Shown here: positions 1-6,108 of the stretch, one piece after another | Numbering within the stretch: the first letter of the stretch is position 1 | Layout: each line of letters starts with the position of its first letter | Source: DSFT01 sp032249175 | Lineage (GTDB): Bacteria > Hydrothermota > Hydrothermia > LBFQ01 > DSFT01 | DNA: 6,169 nucleotides | NCBI GenBank assembly: GCA_032249175.1 | Contig: JAVVGK010000104.1 | Span: 1-6,169 of the forward strand | Direction: 5' to 3' | Position numbers and translations under genes: made by a program | Notes under the pieces: generated by a model | What the model saw: the letters and a program-made list of their open reading frames with translations, nothing else | The model's database searches: none | Told to the model about the DNA's origin: nothing

Positions 1-29
1 GAAAACCAAACTTTAAAATTTTATTATGA
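1..29 (+). CDS. Possible 3' end of an upstream gene (partial)
   Basis: The frame starting at base 3 is open from the left edge and ends in TGA at 27-29, overlapping the ATG at 26-28 as ATGA. The same junction type occurs at 797-800 and 6105-6108, so an upstream co-transcribed gene is plausible. The visible tail is only eight residues (KPNFKILL). The other two plus frames are also open from the edge, stopping at 14-16 and 43-45, so the frame choice rests only on the ATGA pattern. No function can be given. Confidence 0.28.
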
Positions 30-547
30 ACATTTTTCCATATAAAGGAAAATATCCAAAGATAAGCGATAGTGCTTTTATAGCTCCAAATGCTGTTATA
101 ATTGGAGATGTTGAAATAGGAGATTATTCTTCAATTTGGTTTTCTTGTGTAATAAGAGGAGATGTTCATTATATAAAAATTGGAAATTGGACGAACATTC
201 AAGACCTAACGATGATTCACGCAGAAAAAGATAAATATCCAACAATTATTGGAAATTATGTATCAATTGGACATAGAGCAATAATTCATGGTTGTAGAAT
301 AAATGATTATGTTTTAATTGGAATGGGAGCGATTATTCTAAATAATGCTTTTATTGATAGTTGGACGATTGTGGCAGCAGGCTCTGTTGTTAGAGAAGAT
401 TTTAAAGGTGAAAAAGGTGTTTTAATAGCAGGTGTTCCTGCAGTTGTAAAAAGGAAATTAACTGATGAAGAAATAAAACTAATTGAAGATATACCACAAA
501 GATATGTTAGGTATTCAAGAGATTACATAAATGAAGGAATTAGATAA
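26..547 (+). CDS. Gamma carbonic anhydrase family protein (hexapeptide-repeat, YrdA/PaaY-like)
   Basis: This 173-residue protein is a left-handed beta-helix of the gamma carbonic anhydrase / LbetaH family, usually a cytoplasmic trimer with metal sites between subunits. Hexapeptide-type turns run from about residue 18 (AFIAPNAVIIGDVEIG) to 121 (IVAAGSVV), followed by a C-terminal helix (about 146-170). The three metal-ligand histidines are present: His65 (MIHAE), His83 and His88 (GHRAIIHGC). So are Arg44 and Asp46 (RGD) and Gln59-Asp60 (NIQD), matching the Arg/Asp/Gln/Asp set of the Methanosarcina enzyme Cam. The Cam acidic proton-shuttle loop is absent, as in the short YrdA/PaaY/CaiE-like subgroup, whose hydratase activity is often weak or unproven. 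Length and N-terminus fit the family, so the ATG at 26 is accepted although no clear Shine-Dalgarno precedes it. It overlaps the next gene by 17 nt and probably heads or continues an operon. Confidence 0.9.
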   Translation: MNIFPYKGKYPKISDSAFIAPNAVIIGDVEIGDYSSIWFSCVIRGDVHYIKIGNWTNIQDLTMIHAEKDKYPTIIGNYVSIGHRAIIHGCRINDYVLIGMGAIILNNAFIDSWTIVAAGSVVREDFKGEKGVLIAGVPAVVKRKLTDEEIKLIEDIPQRYVRYSRDYINEGIR

Positions 548-800
548 AGCCATTGAAAATTATTTAAAATTAGCAGGGCTTGATTGGATAATTGATTATA
601 TGAAAGTTAAAGAAGTCTCAGAAAAAGTTTTAAAATGCTATAATTTTATTGAGTTTGAAGATTTTAGAAATGGAGATTTAATTTTAAAAGTAAATGACAA
701 AAGGAAAATTATGGAATTTCATTACAAGAAAATGGAGATTATAAGAGCGATAAATACAATAATTGGGAAAAAAATTGTCAATAATATCATACTAAAATGA
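531..800 (+). CDS. Small DUF721/DciA-like protein
   Basis: This protein has 89 residues. It fits the DUF721 (DciA) pattern: an N-terminal helix with a GL turn (YLKLAGL, 11-17), a middle segment, then a G/N-G-x-L-x-L-x-V strand (NGDLILKVND, 47-56). A long helix follows (about 57-79) with the late I-N-x-x-x-G element (AINTIIGKK) and a last strand (IVNNIILK). In characterised members DciA loads the replicative helicase DnaB, replacing DnaC/DnaI. The usual Trp before the first strand (W-x2-vvG) is not obvious here; the corresponding area reads VLKCYNFIEF. Assignment therefore rests on the strand-helix-strand tail and the length. The start lies inside the carbonic anhydrase gene, with only a weak AAGAGA (517-522) eight bases upstream. 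The stop overlaps the next ATG (ATGA, 797-800), suggesting translational coupling. Other small cytosolic alpha/beta proteins cannot be excluded. Confidence 0.55.
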   Translation: MKELDKAIENYLKLAGLDWIIDYMKVKEVSEKVLKCYNFIEFEDFRNGDLILKVNDKRKIMEFHYKKMEIIRAINTIIGKKIVNNIILK

Positions 801-2323
801 AAAAATTATTTGTTTTTCTTCTTCTTATTTTTGCTTGCCAAAGACCATTTATTCAAAGAGAAAAAATAATTCAAATTGATACATTAAGCAATGTTTTAAA
901 AGAAGAGCCAATTGTGAGGGTTTCAATAGCAAGTTCAGACAGCTTTAATTTAGAATTTCCTGATAGTTTTTATATAATTAAAAAAGATACAATTTTAAAA
1001 GGCTTTAAGGGAAATCTATTTTTAAAATTCAAAGAAGGAAAACCTGCCAAATTAAACTATTATAAACTTATTTCAAGATATAATAATGTTGAAGATGCTC
1101 TTTTGGATATTATAACATTTTCAAAAATAAACAAAAACTTTCAATTTAAGACAATTGGAATTAAATTAAATAATGTTGATACAAGAGAATTTCTTTTATT
1201 AGAAGGTCCTTATGAAAGGCTTGATAGTATAACAGAAGGGAAAAAAATTGCTCTATTAAATAAAGTTCAAGAAGGAAAAGTTATTTTAAAATACAATAAT
1301 TTTGAAAGAATTTTAGAAGTGCCTTTTGAAATTCATTCTAAAAATTACATAACTATAAAAAATTTTCTAATTGATGATGGTTTAAACCCACCGAGTATTA
1401 AGACAAGAAGTTATAAAGGTTATTTTGAAATTTGGACAGATATAAATGCTAAAAGCATTTTAATAGTTAATGTTATAAATTTTGAAAATTACATAATGGG
1501 AATTTTACCATATGAAATGTCAAATAACTTTCCAATTGAAGCATTAAGAGCGCAAGCAATTTTAGCAAGAAGTCATGCTTTATCAGTTTATAAAAAGAAA
1601 TTGATGTTATTATATCAGCCTTATGACTTAACAAGTGATGTTTGGACACAAGTTTATGGAGGCATTAGTGAAATAAATGATAGTATTCAATTAGCAGTTA
1701 ATCTAACAAAAGGGTTATTTTTAACATCTAATAATAATATTGTTTATGCACTTTTTCATTCAAGTTGTGGAGGGATTTTAGATGATGGAAATTTATGGAA
1801 TAATCCACTAAGTTATTATTCAATAAAATTAGATAATGACGATAATTCAATTGTTGATTTAAGCGATACAATTTTATTAAAGAACTTCATAGATAACTCA
1901 AATGTTAATAGTTATTGTAATAATGATGATTTTTATGGAGCAAAAAATTCTTTTAGATGGAAGGAAATTTTTAGAATTTCTGAAATTGAAAAAAAATTAA
2001 ATAAGAAAATAGTAGATTTTAAAGTTTTGGAAAGGAGCAAAGGAGGAAGGGTTAAAAAACTTAAAATTGAATTTGAAAATTCAGATACAATAATTGAAGG
2101 AGAATTAAATATAAGAAGGTTTTTTTATAAGAAGGGTTATTTAAAAAGTGCTTTATTTTATTTTCAAAAGAAAGGAGATAGTTTAATAATTATTGGAGGA
2201 GGATTTGGTCATGGGATTGGTTTATGTCAATATGGAGCAGGAAAGAGAGCATTAAAAGGACAAACTTATTATCAAATTATAAATGCGTATTTAGGTGGTG
2301 TTGAAATTAAGAAGCTTTATTGA
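797..2323 (+). CDS. SpoIID/LytB domain lipoprotein (peptidoglycan lytic transglycosylase-like)
   Basis: This 508-residue protein starts with a short lipoprotein signal (MKKLFVFLLLIFAC). Its lipobox is I11-F12-A13-Cys14, so it is probably anchored to a membrane. Residues 20-180 are Lys-rich, beta-predicted and not recognised. The SpoIID domain spans about 205-508: ENYIMGILPYEM (230-241) with the likely catalytic Glu240, EALRAQAILARSHAL (248-262), QVYGG (285-289), FHSSCGG (320-326), and the C-terminal GGGFGHGIGLCQYGA (467-481) ending in YLGGVEIKKLY. SpoIID proteins cleave glycan strands lacking stem peptides. Non-sporulation homologues (LytB type) act in wall remodelling, which is the likely role here because nothing else suggests sporulation. 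The Cys/His cluster found before QVYGG in zinc-binding members is replaced by TSDVWT (279-284). The gene begins within the ATGA overlap of the preceding gene without its own ribosome site. Its last 33 nt overlap the opposing FAH-like gene. Confidence 0.92.
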   Translation: MKKLFVFLLLIFACQRPFIQREKIIQIDTLSNVLKEEPIVRVSIASSDSFNLEFPDSFYIIKKDTILKGFKGNLFLKFKEGKPAKLNYYKLISRYNNVEDALLDIITFSKINKNFQFKTIGIKLNNVDTREFLLLEGPYERLDSITEGKKIALLNKVQEGKVILKYNNFERILEVPFEIHSKNYITIKNFLIDDGLNPPSIKTRSYKGYFEIWTDINAKSILIVNVINFENYIMGILPYEMSNNFPIEALRAQAILARSHALSVYKKKLMLLYQPYDLTSDVWTQVYGGISEINDSIQLAVNLTKGLFLTSNNNIVYALFHSSCGGILDDGNLWNNPLSYYSIKLDNDDNSIVDLSDTILLKNFIDNSNVNSYCNNDDFYGAKNSFRWKEIFRISEIEKKLNKKIVDFKVLERSKGGRVKKLKIEFENSDTIIEGELNIRRFFYKKGYLKSALFYFQKKGDSLIIIGGGFGHGIGLCQYGAGKRALKGQTYYQIINAYLGGVEIKKLY

Positions 2324-2950
2324 AGTTTCTATTTTTCCGCATGAGCTTTCAAGTTTTATAAAATCATTAACTTTAACTTTAAAAACAATATCTTCAAACT
2401 CATAAGCAATTACATCTGAAATAAAAAGTTTATGAAAGAATTTTTTAACTTCAAAGAAAATTTTATCTTTTTCAAAATTCTTTATTTCAATTTCATAAAT
2501 GTTTTCATTTATTTGGAGCTTAAATTTATTTTCAATTTCATCAGAGATAAATTCACTAAATGGACTATAAGTATCTAATCCGTAATCTCTTGCATCTTTA
2601 AAATAGTCTGTAAAGAAGCTTAAAATTATCAAAAAGCCAAAAATCCTATCTTTTCCAATAACAAGACCAATTTGTGGTGTTAGATATAACTCTTCTTTTA
2701 TTGTCAGGATATTAGCAGATGGGCTTATTACACAATTATTAGCTCTTATAAATTTAAATCTAAATTTACTATCAATTGTTATAATTTTGGATGGTTTAAT
2801 AGGGGCAAGCATTTTCTCAAAAGAATATAAAAGTAAAAATTCACTATCTTTTAAATCTTCTAAGTTTGAACCTGATAAAATTCTTAAATATCTTCCATCA
2901 AGCCTAACGAATTTAGTTTTTTGATTATAGTTTATGCGGGATATTTTCAA
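2291..2950 (-). CDS. Degenerate fumarylacetoacetate hydrolase (FAH)-fold protein
   Basis: The protein has 219 residues. I align it by eye with the FAH/isomerase family. The N-terminal strand domain (MKISRINYNQKTKFVRLDGR) is followed by LAPIKPSKIITID (48-60), resembling the family LaPv-PsKI segment. ISPSANI (75-81), IGLVIGKD (94-101), ARDYGLDTYSPFSEF (120-134) and a C-terminal DVIAYEF...VNDFIKLES (179-202) resemble the family's inhibitor-loop, ELavVIGk, aRD...DtFcPlGP and GDvi-TGtpaG...GD blocks. FAH enzymes use Mg/Mn held by an E-x-E pair and an Asp to cleave or decarboxylate diketo acids. Here the E-x-E position reads Thr91-Pro-Gln93, only Asp115 may remain, the NY-x2-H loop is deleted and GTPaG is lost. 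It is probably not a working FAH enzyme. The start codon is TTG; the upstream frame closes at 2975-2977, leaving only ATT or ATA as alternatives. No Shine-Dalgarno is visible. Confidence 0.6.
   Translation of the reverse strand: MKISRINYNQKTKFVRLDGRYLRILSGSNLEDLKDSEFLLLYSFEKMLAPIKPSKIITIDSKFRFKFIRANNCVISPSANILTIKEELYLTPQIGLVIGKDRIFGFLIILSFFTDYFKDARDYGLDTYSPFSEFISDEIENKFKLQINENIYEIEIKNFEKDKIFFEVKKFFHKLFISDVIAYEFEDIVFKVKVNDFIKLESSCGKIETSIKLLNFNTT
2311..2336 (+). terminator. Weak intrinsic-terminator-like hairpin at the lipoprotein stop codon
   Basis: GAAGCTT (2311-2317) can pair with AAGTTTC (2323-2329), with one G-U wobble and a tight loop that includes the stop codon. TATTTTT follows at 2330-2336. 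On the opposite strand the wobble becomes an A-C mismatch, so the signal favours plus-strand transcription. The stem is short and AU-rich, so this is only a candidate for ending the plus-strand operon before it reads antisense into the FAH-like gene. Confidence 0.3.
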
Positions 2951-2952
2951 TT

Positions 2953-2981
2953 TTGAAAATTTTAAAATTATACCTTAAAAT
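2953..2981 (+). promoter_or_regulatory. Candidate sigma70-type promoter for the radical-SAM gene
   Basis: TTGAAA (2953-2958) and TAAAAT (2976-2981) each match the -35 and -10 consensus at five of six bases and are separated by exactly 17 bp. Transcription would begin near 2988, giving a leader of about ten bases before the ATG at 2997. That fits the absence of any Shine-Dalgarno there. Such matches are common by chance in AT-rich DNA, but the 46-bp gap leaves little room for any other promoter. Confidence 0.42.
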
Positions 2982-2995
2982 TTAGCTACTAATAA
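2967..2995 (-). promoter_or_regulatory. Candidate promoter for the FAH-like gene, interleaved with the divergent one
   Basis: On the minus strand a perfect TATAAT lies at 2972-2967. The hexamer 17 bp upstream is TTATTA (2995-2990), a weak -35. Transcription would start near 2960, about ten bases before the TTG start at 2950. Its -10 falls between the -35 and -10 of the divergent plus-strand candidate. A 12-bp palindrome, AATTTTAAAATT (2958-2969), overlaps this element and could be an operator or simply AT-rich chance. Confidence 0.35.
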
Positions 2996-2996
2996 A

Positions 2997-3572
2997 ATGC
3001 TAAATGTAAATGGAATTTTTAAGATAGAATATAATGTTTTAGGACCTTTTGAAAGAGTGGGTGTTTGGTTCCAAGGTTGTAGTATAAGATGTAAAAATTG
3101 TTTTGTTCCTGAATTATGGAGCTTTAAACCTAATAAAATGTTTAGTGCTAATGAGTTATTTAAGGAAGTTGAAAAATTTAAATTAAAAGAAATTACATTA
3201 TCAGGTGGAGAGCCATTTGACCAAGATAAAAACGAATTTTATAAATTTTTAAAAATTTTAAGAAAAAATGAATATGGAATTTGGGTTTATAGTGGTTATA
3301 CCATAGAGGAGTTAATTGAAAGGGGATTTTACAAGCATTTAAAATTGATTGATGTTTTAGTAGATGGAAGATATGTAGATGATTTAAATAATAATGAAGT
3401 TTGGAAAGGCTCATCAAATCAAAGAATTATACTACTAACAAATAGATATAAAAACATAGCATTGGAAAGGAATAGAAAACTACAATTTATAGTTGTAAAT
3501 AATGAATTTTTCGTTATTGGAATTCCAAAAAGAAATTTTTGGAAACAATTTTATAGTCTTATAACTGATTAA
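2997..3572 (+). CDS. Radical-SAM / 4Fe-4S single-cluster protein, NrdG-like activase family
   Basis: The 191-residue protein carries the radical-SAM cluster motif C-x3-C-x2-C at Cys28, Cys32 and Cys35 (QGCSIRCKNCF), preceded by GPFERVGVWFQG. It also has the SAM-contacting LSGGEPFDQ (68-76). Later blocks IWVYSGYT (95-102), DVLVDGRY (119-126), KGSSNQR (137-143) and IGIPKRNF (174-181) resemble a short activase subfamily often annotated as NrdG-like or 4Fe-4S single-cluster protein. NrdG itself uses SAM to form the glycyl radical on the anaerobic ribonucleotide reductase NrdD. No nrdD lies within this window. The protein is longer than classical NrdG (about 155 residues), with a distinct C-terminal part, so the partner may not be NrdD. 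The ATG at 2997 lacks a Shine-Dalgarno. The last 14 nt overlap the opposing coiled-coil gene. I am sure of the superfamily and unsure of the substrate. Confidence 0.85.
   Translation: MLNVNGIFKIEYNVLGPFERVGVWFQGCSIRCKNCFVPELWSFKPNKMFSANELFKEVEKFKLKEITLSGGEPFDQDKNEFYKFLKILRKNEYGIWVYSGYTIEELIERGFYKHLKLIDVLVDGRYVDDLNNNEVWKGSSNQRIILLTNRYKNIALERNRKLQFIVVNNEFFVIGIPKRNFWKQFYSLITD
3523..3544. repeat. Perfect 9-bp inverted repeat with GAAA loop near two convergent gene ends
   Basis: TTCCAAAAA (3523-3531) and TTTTTGGAA (3536-3544) are exact reverse complements separated by GAAA. The hairpin is inside the last codons of the radical-SAM gene and begins 14 bases past the stop of the opposing coiled-coil gene, a typical distance for a 3'-end structure. 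Neither strand has a T-run immediately after the stem, so it is not a canonical intrinsic terminator. It could still mark the 3' end of the minus-strand transcript or pause convergent transcription. Confidence 0.4.
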
Positions 3573-6108
3573 GATATTCTTCTGCTTTCTTAACAAATTC
3601 ATCAATTTTTTTAACTATATCCTCCCTACCCATTTGCTTATACATTTGCCTCCTTTCTCTTAAATCCTTTAAAGTAAGCTCAAGTTTCATCTTTTTAGTC
3701 TTTAATGTCTTTTCTCTATCTTCAAGTTCTTTCTTTTCACTTTCTAATTCTTGAACCTCTTTTTCTAACTCTTCTACTTGTGGTCTTAAAGTAGTTAATT
3801 CTTTTGAAGCTTTAACTTTTCTTTGCTCTAATTCAGATTTTTTATTTTTTAACATTTTTACCTCATCTTCTAAATTTTTAACCTCTTCTTCTAATTTATC
3901 AACATCTCCAATTTCTTCCTTTTGCTTTTTAAGAGCATTATTCTTATTTTCTAATTTATTTTTTCTTTTAATTAAGTCATTTACCTCATTTTCAAGTTTT
4001 TGATTTTCTTTTTCTAAAATTTTATTATCATTTTCAAGCTCTTCTTTTTTTATTCTTAAATTTTCTATATTTTGTGTAAAATCTAAATTGCTTTGCTCAA
4101 GTCTTTGGATTTCAGATGTGAAAGATTCAATTTCTTTTAGTTTATTATGCTTTTCTTTTAATTGCTCATATTCTTTTAATTTATGCTCATTTTCTGAAAC
4201 TTCCTTTTCTAATGTCGCCTTTTCTTTTTCATAATTTTGAATTTTTTGCTTTAATTCATCATTACGATTTTTTAAATATGGTAAATTCTTATCAAGTTCC
4301 TGTTTTTTCTTTAAAAGCTCTTCATTCTCTTTTCTTAAATTTTCATAAATTTTTCCTTTTTGCTCAACTTCATTTTTTAATGAATTATTTTGATTTGTTA
4401 AATTTTTAATTTCACTTTCAAGCTTTGTTTTTTCATTTTCCAAATGTTTTATTTGATTTTTTAAATTCTGAGTTTCAGAACTATACTTCTCAATTTTTCC
4501 TTTTAGTTCTTCATACCTTAATTTAACCTTTTCATATTCTTCTTTTTTTCTTTTCAAATTTTCCTCATTTATATTCTCATCTTTTTGTAATTTTTTGTAA
4601 TGCTCTATTTTCTTCTCATACTCCTCAATTTCTTTTTTTATTTTTTCTTTTTCTCTTAATTCTCTGCTTAAATTCTCAAATTCTATTTTTAACATTTCTT
4701 CACTAATGTAATGCTCTAAAATTTCAGCCAATTCCTTAAAATTATTTTCTTTAAACCATTTTGCTATTTCCTCTTTTATATTTAAATCATCCTCAACTTC
4801 CAAAAATAAAATCAATAAAAAGTTTCTAAAATGAGAATTCCTTTCTTTCAGCTCTTTAATAAATTTATCCTTTTCCTTAAAATCAATGCCATTCCAAAAC
4901 TTTTTAAATTCCTCCTTATTTTTTCTATAAAAACCTAATAACTTGCTAATGATGTAAATTCTATCAGATAAAGGAAGAAGACTAAAAGATTCTATATCAT
5001 TTTCTAACTCCTTTTTCATGTCTCCACTTATTATTTCAAGAACACTATAATTAAAACAAGCTTCCAATTCTTGAATTTCCTTTTCTTTTTCTTCTTCGGT
5101 TAAATCTCTCTCTTCTTTAATTCTCTTTTTAAGAAACCAAAATATATAAGGATTTTCCTTATATATATCCCTTAATGAAATTACTTTTTTATTCTTTCCC
5201 AATCGCTCTATATTTTCTTTTGAACGTTTATTATATATAATTCTTAAATCGCATTCAGTAGTATCCCTTGATTTATCATCTGAAATTATGACATGTAAAG
5301 CATTGGGATTATCTTTTTCTATCTCTCTTATTTTATCAGGTATTAATTGCTCTGCTTCTTTTTGAGCTTGTAAAATTTCAGCTCCAAGTAATTCTAATGT
5401 TTTGAGAATAAAATTCGCATCTAATTTTAAATTCCTAAATCTATATATAAATCCTTCAAAACCTTTTGGTTTCTCGGTATCAGTTTTATGTTGTGAATAA
5501 CCTTCTAAGTAAATATAAATTTTTTCTTTATTTACATTTAAATTTTGTTTTGATATATAAACTAATGATTTTAGAAATTCTATCCAATTCCAAAAATCTT
5601 CATAAGTTTCAAATTCCAAAGGAGTAAGGTTTGCTATGTCTATATGAATATAAGCAATTTTTTCTTCGTTTTCCAATTGCTCTTTACCTATTCGTTTTTT
5701 AATATCCTCATATTTTTTAATTTCTGCTTCTATATTTCCTTGTTTTTCAAAGCTTGCCTTTTCCCTTAAAGCATGTAGTTTAGTTTCTATATATAAAATT
5801 GCCCACTTATAAAAAGCTTCCTTATCTTTTATTATCTCCTCTATGCTATCTTCTCCATCCTCTTTAAATATATGAATTATAGATTTCCCATAAGTTTCAT
5901 ATATTCCAAGAGATTTAAGGTAATTTAGAAAATCATTATAGTATTTTTTGAGCCTTCCTACAATCTTTTCAACATTAGAAATACTATATTTAACTTCATC
6001 ATAACTTTCTTTTACAGCTTTTATAAAGTTTTTGAGAATTTCATAATCAGAAGGACTTTTTATATAAACTACCACAGCTTCTAAGGGCAAGGTTATTGAC
6101 CTTTTCAT
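3559..6108 (-). CDS. Large coiled-coil protein of unknown function with possible NYN/PIN-like region
   Basis: I do not recognise this 849-residue protein. Residues 1-148 are mostly helical. Residues about 149-316 look alpha/beta, with strands at IAYIHIDIANL (151-161), KIYIYLEGY (196-204), LHVIISDD (271-278), LRIIYN (288-293) and KVISL (308-312). Residues 317-474 are helical. A coiled coil follows from about 475 to 820, rich in Glu, Lys, Leu and Asn, almost proline-free (Pro610 and Pro776 are exceptions); the tail is an amphipathic helix. No signal peptide, transmembrane segment or Walker A motif is seen, so it is not an SMC/Rad50 ATPase and is probably cytosolic. The ATG at 6108 follows a near-perfect Shine-Dalgarno, unlike every other gene here. 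The start also overlaps the stop of an upstream gene (ATGA), so it is probably the last gene of an operon. A filament, tether or nuclease-scaffold role is possible but unproven. Confidence 0.9.
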   Translation of the reverse strand: MKRSITLPLEAVVVYIKSPSDYEILKNFIKAVKESYDEVKYSISNVEKIVGRLKKYYNDFLNYLKSLGIYETYGKSIIHIFKEDGEDSIEEIIKDKEAFYKWAILYIETKLHALREKASFEKQGNIEAEIKKYEDIKKRIGKEQLENEEKIAYIHIDIANLTPLEFETYEDFWNWIEFLKSLVYISKQNLNVNKEKIYIYLEGYSQHKTDTEKPKGFEGFIYRFRNLKLDANFILKTLELLGAEILQAQKEAEQLIPDKIREIEKDNPNALHVIISDDKSRDTTECDLRIIYNKRSKENIERLGKNKKVISLRDIYKENPYIFWFLKKRIKEERDLTEEEKEKEIQELEACFNYSVLEIISGDMKKELENDIESFSLLPLSDRIYIISKLLGFYRKNKEEFKKFWNGIDFKEKDKFIKELKERNSHFRNFLLILFLEVEDDLNIKEEIAKWFKENNFKELAEILEHYISEEMLKIEFENLSRELREKEKIKKEIEEYEKKIEHYKKLQKDENINEENLKRKKEEYEKVKLRYEELKGKIEKYSSETQNLKNQIKHLENEKTKLESEIKNLTNQNNSLKNEVEQKGKIYENLRKENEELLKKKQELDKNLPYLKNRNDELKQKIQNYEKEKATLEKEVSENEHKLKEYEQLKEKHNKLKEIESFTSEIQRLEQSNLDFTQNIENLRIKKEELENDNKILEKENQKLENEVNDLIKRKNKLENKNNALKKQKEEIGDVDKLEEEVKNLEDEVKMLKNKKSELEQRKVKASKELTTLRPQVEELEKEVQELESEKKELEDREKTLKTKKMKLELTLKDLRERRQMYKQMGREDIVKKIDEFVKKAEEYLNQL
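3649..4686 (-). other. Long coiled-coil rod of the 849-residue protein
   Basis: These bases encode residues 475-820, about 345 residues of nearly continuous heptad-like pattern with hydrophobic Leu/Ile/Val spaced among Glu, Lys, Asn and Gln. Pro610 and Pro776 mark likely kinks. If fully helical the rod would be roughly 50 nm long (inference from 0.15 nm rise per residue). On the DNA level the coding strand is extremely purine-rich, which is why the plus strand here looks like repeated CTT/TTC tracts without being a true repeat. Confidence 0.85.
5142..5166. repeat. Perfect 11-bp inverted repeat inside the coiled-coil gene
   Basis: ATATATAAGGA (5142-5152) and TCCTTATATAT (5156-5166) are exact reverse complements with a three-base loop, within codons for about residues 315-323. 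On the minus strand the stem is followed by three T residues and then GG. It is the longest perfect hairpin I found in the window. Whether it matters for the mRNA or is a by-product of ATA/TAT codon use cannot be told from the sequence. Confidence 0.4.

Noticed and set aside
1444..1460. 7-bp inverted repeat AAATGCT/AGCATTT with AAA loop
   Set aside because: It is short, lies within coding sequence and has no following T-run; expected by chance in AT-rich DNA.
2034..2055. AGGAGCAAAGGAGGAAGG, a strong Shine-Dalgarno-like stretch inside the lipoprotein gene
   Set aside because: It encodes Arg-Ser-Lys-Gly-Gly-Arg of the SpoIID domain and has no start codon at suitable spacing with an open frame behind it.
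3193..3417. Minus-strand open frame of 74 codons opposite the radical-SAM gene
   Set aside because: It lies wholly antisense to a gene with clear catalytic motifs, has a His/Leu/Tyr-rich composition typical of antisense reading, and has no ribosome site.
3569..3593. TTAAGA/TCTTAA inverted repeat after the radical-SAM stop as a terminator
   Set aside because: Six A-T-rich pairs around a loop of more than ten bases with no T-run afterwards make a poor terminator.
4212..4409. Plus-strand open frame of 65 codons opposite the coiled-coil gene
   Set aside because: The Phe/Leu/His-rich product is the antisense of Lys/Glu/Asn coiled-coil codons, so it is a shadow with no independent signal.
3600..4700. 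Repeated CTT/TTC tracts resembling a low-complexity DNA repeat or polypyrimidine element
   Set aside because: They are the complement of Glu/Lys codons in the coiled coil; unit length and sequence vary and no fixed period at the DNA level is seen.
3559..6108. SMC/Rad50-type ATPase
   Set aside because: The long coiled coil suggests it, but no Walker A, ABC signature or Walker B motif is present at either end.
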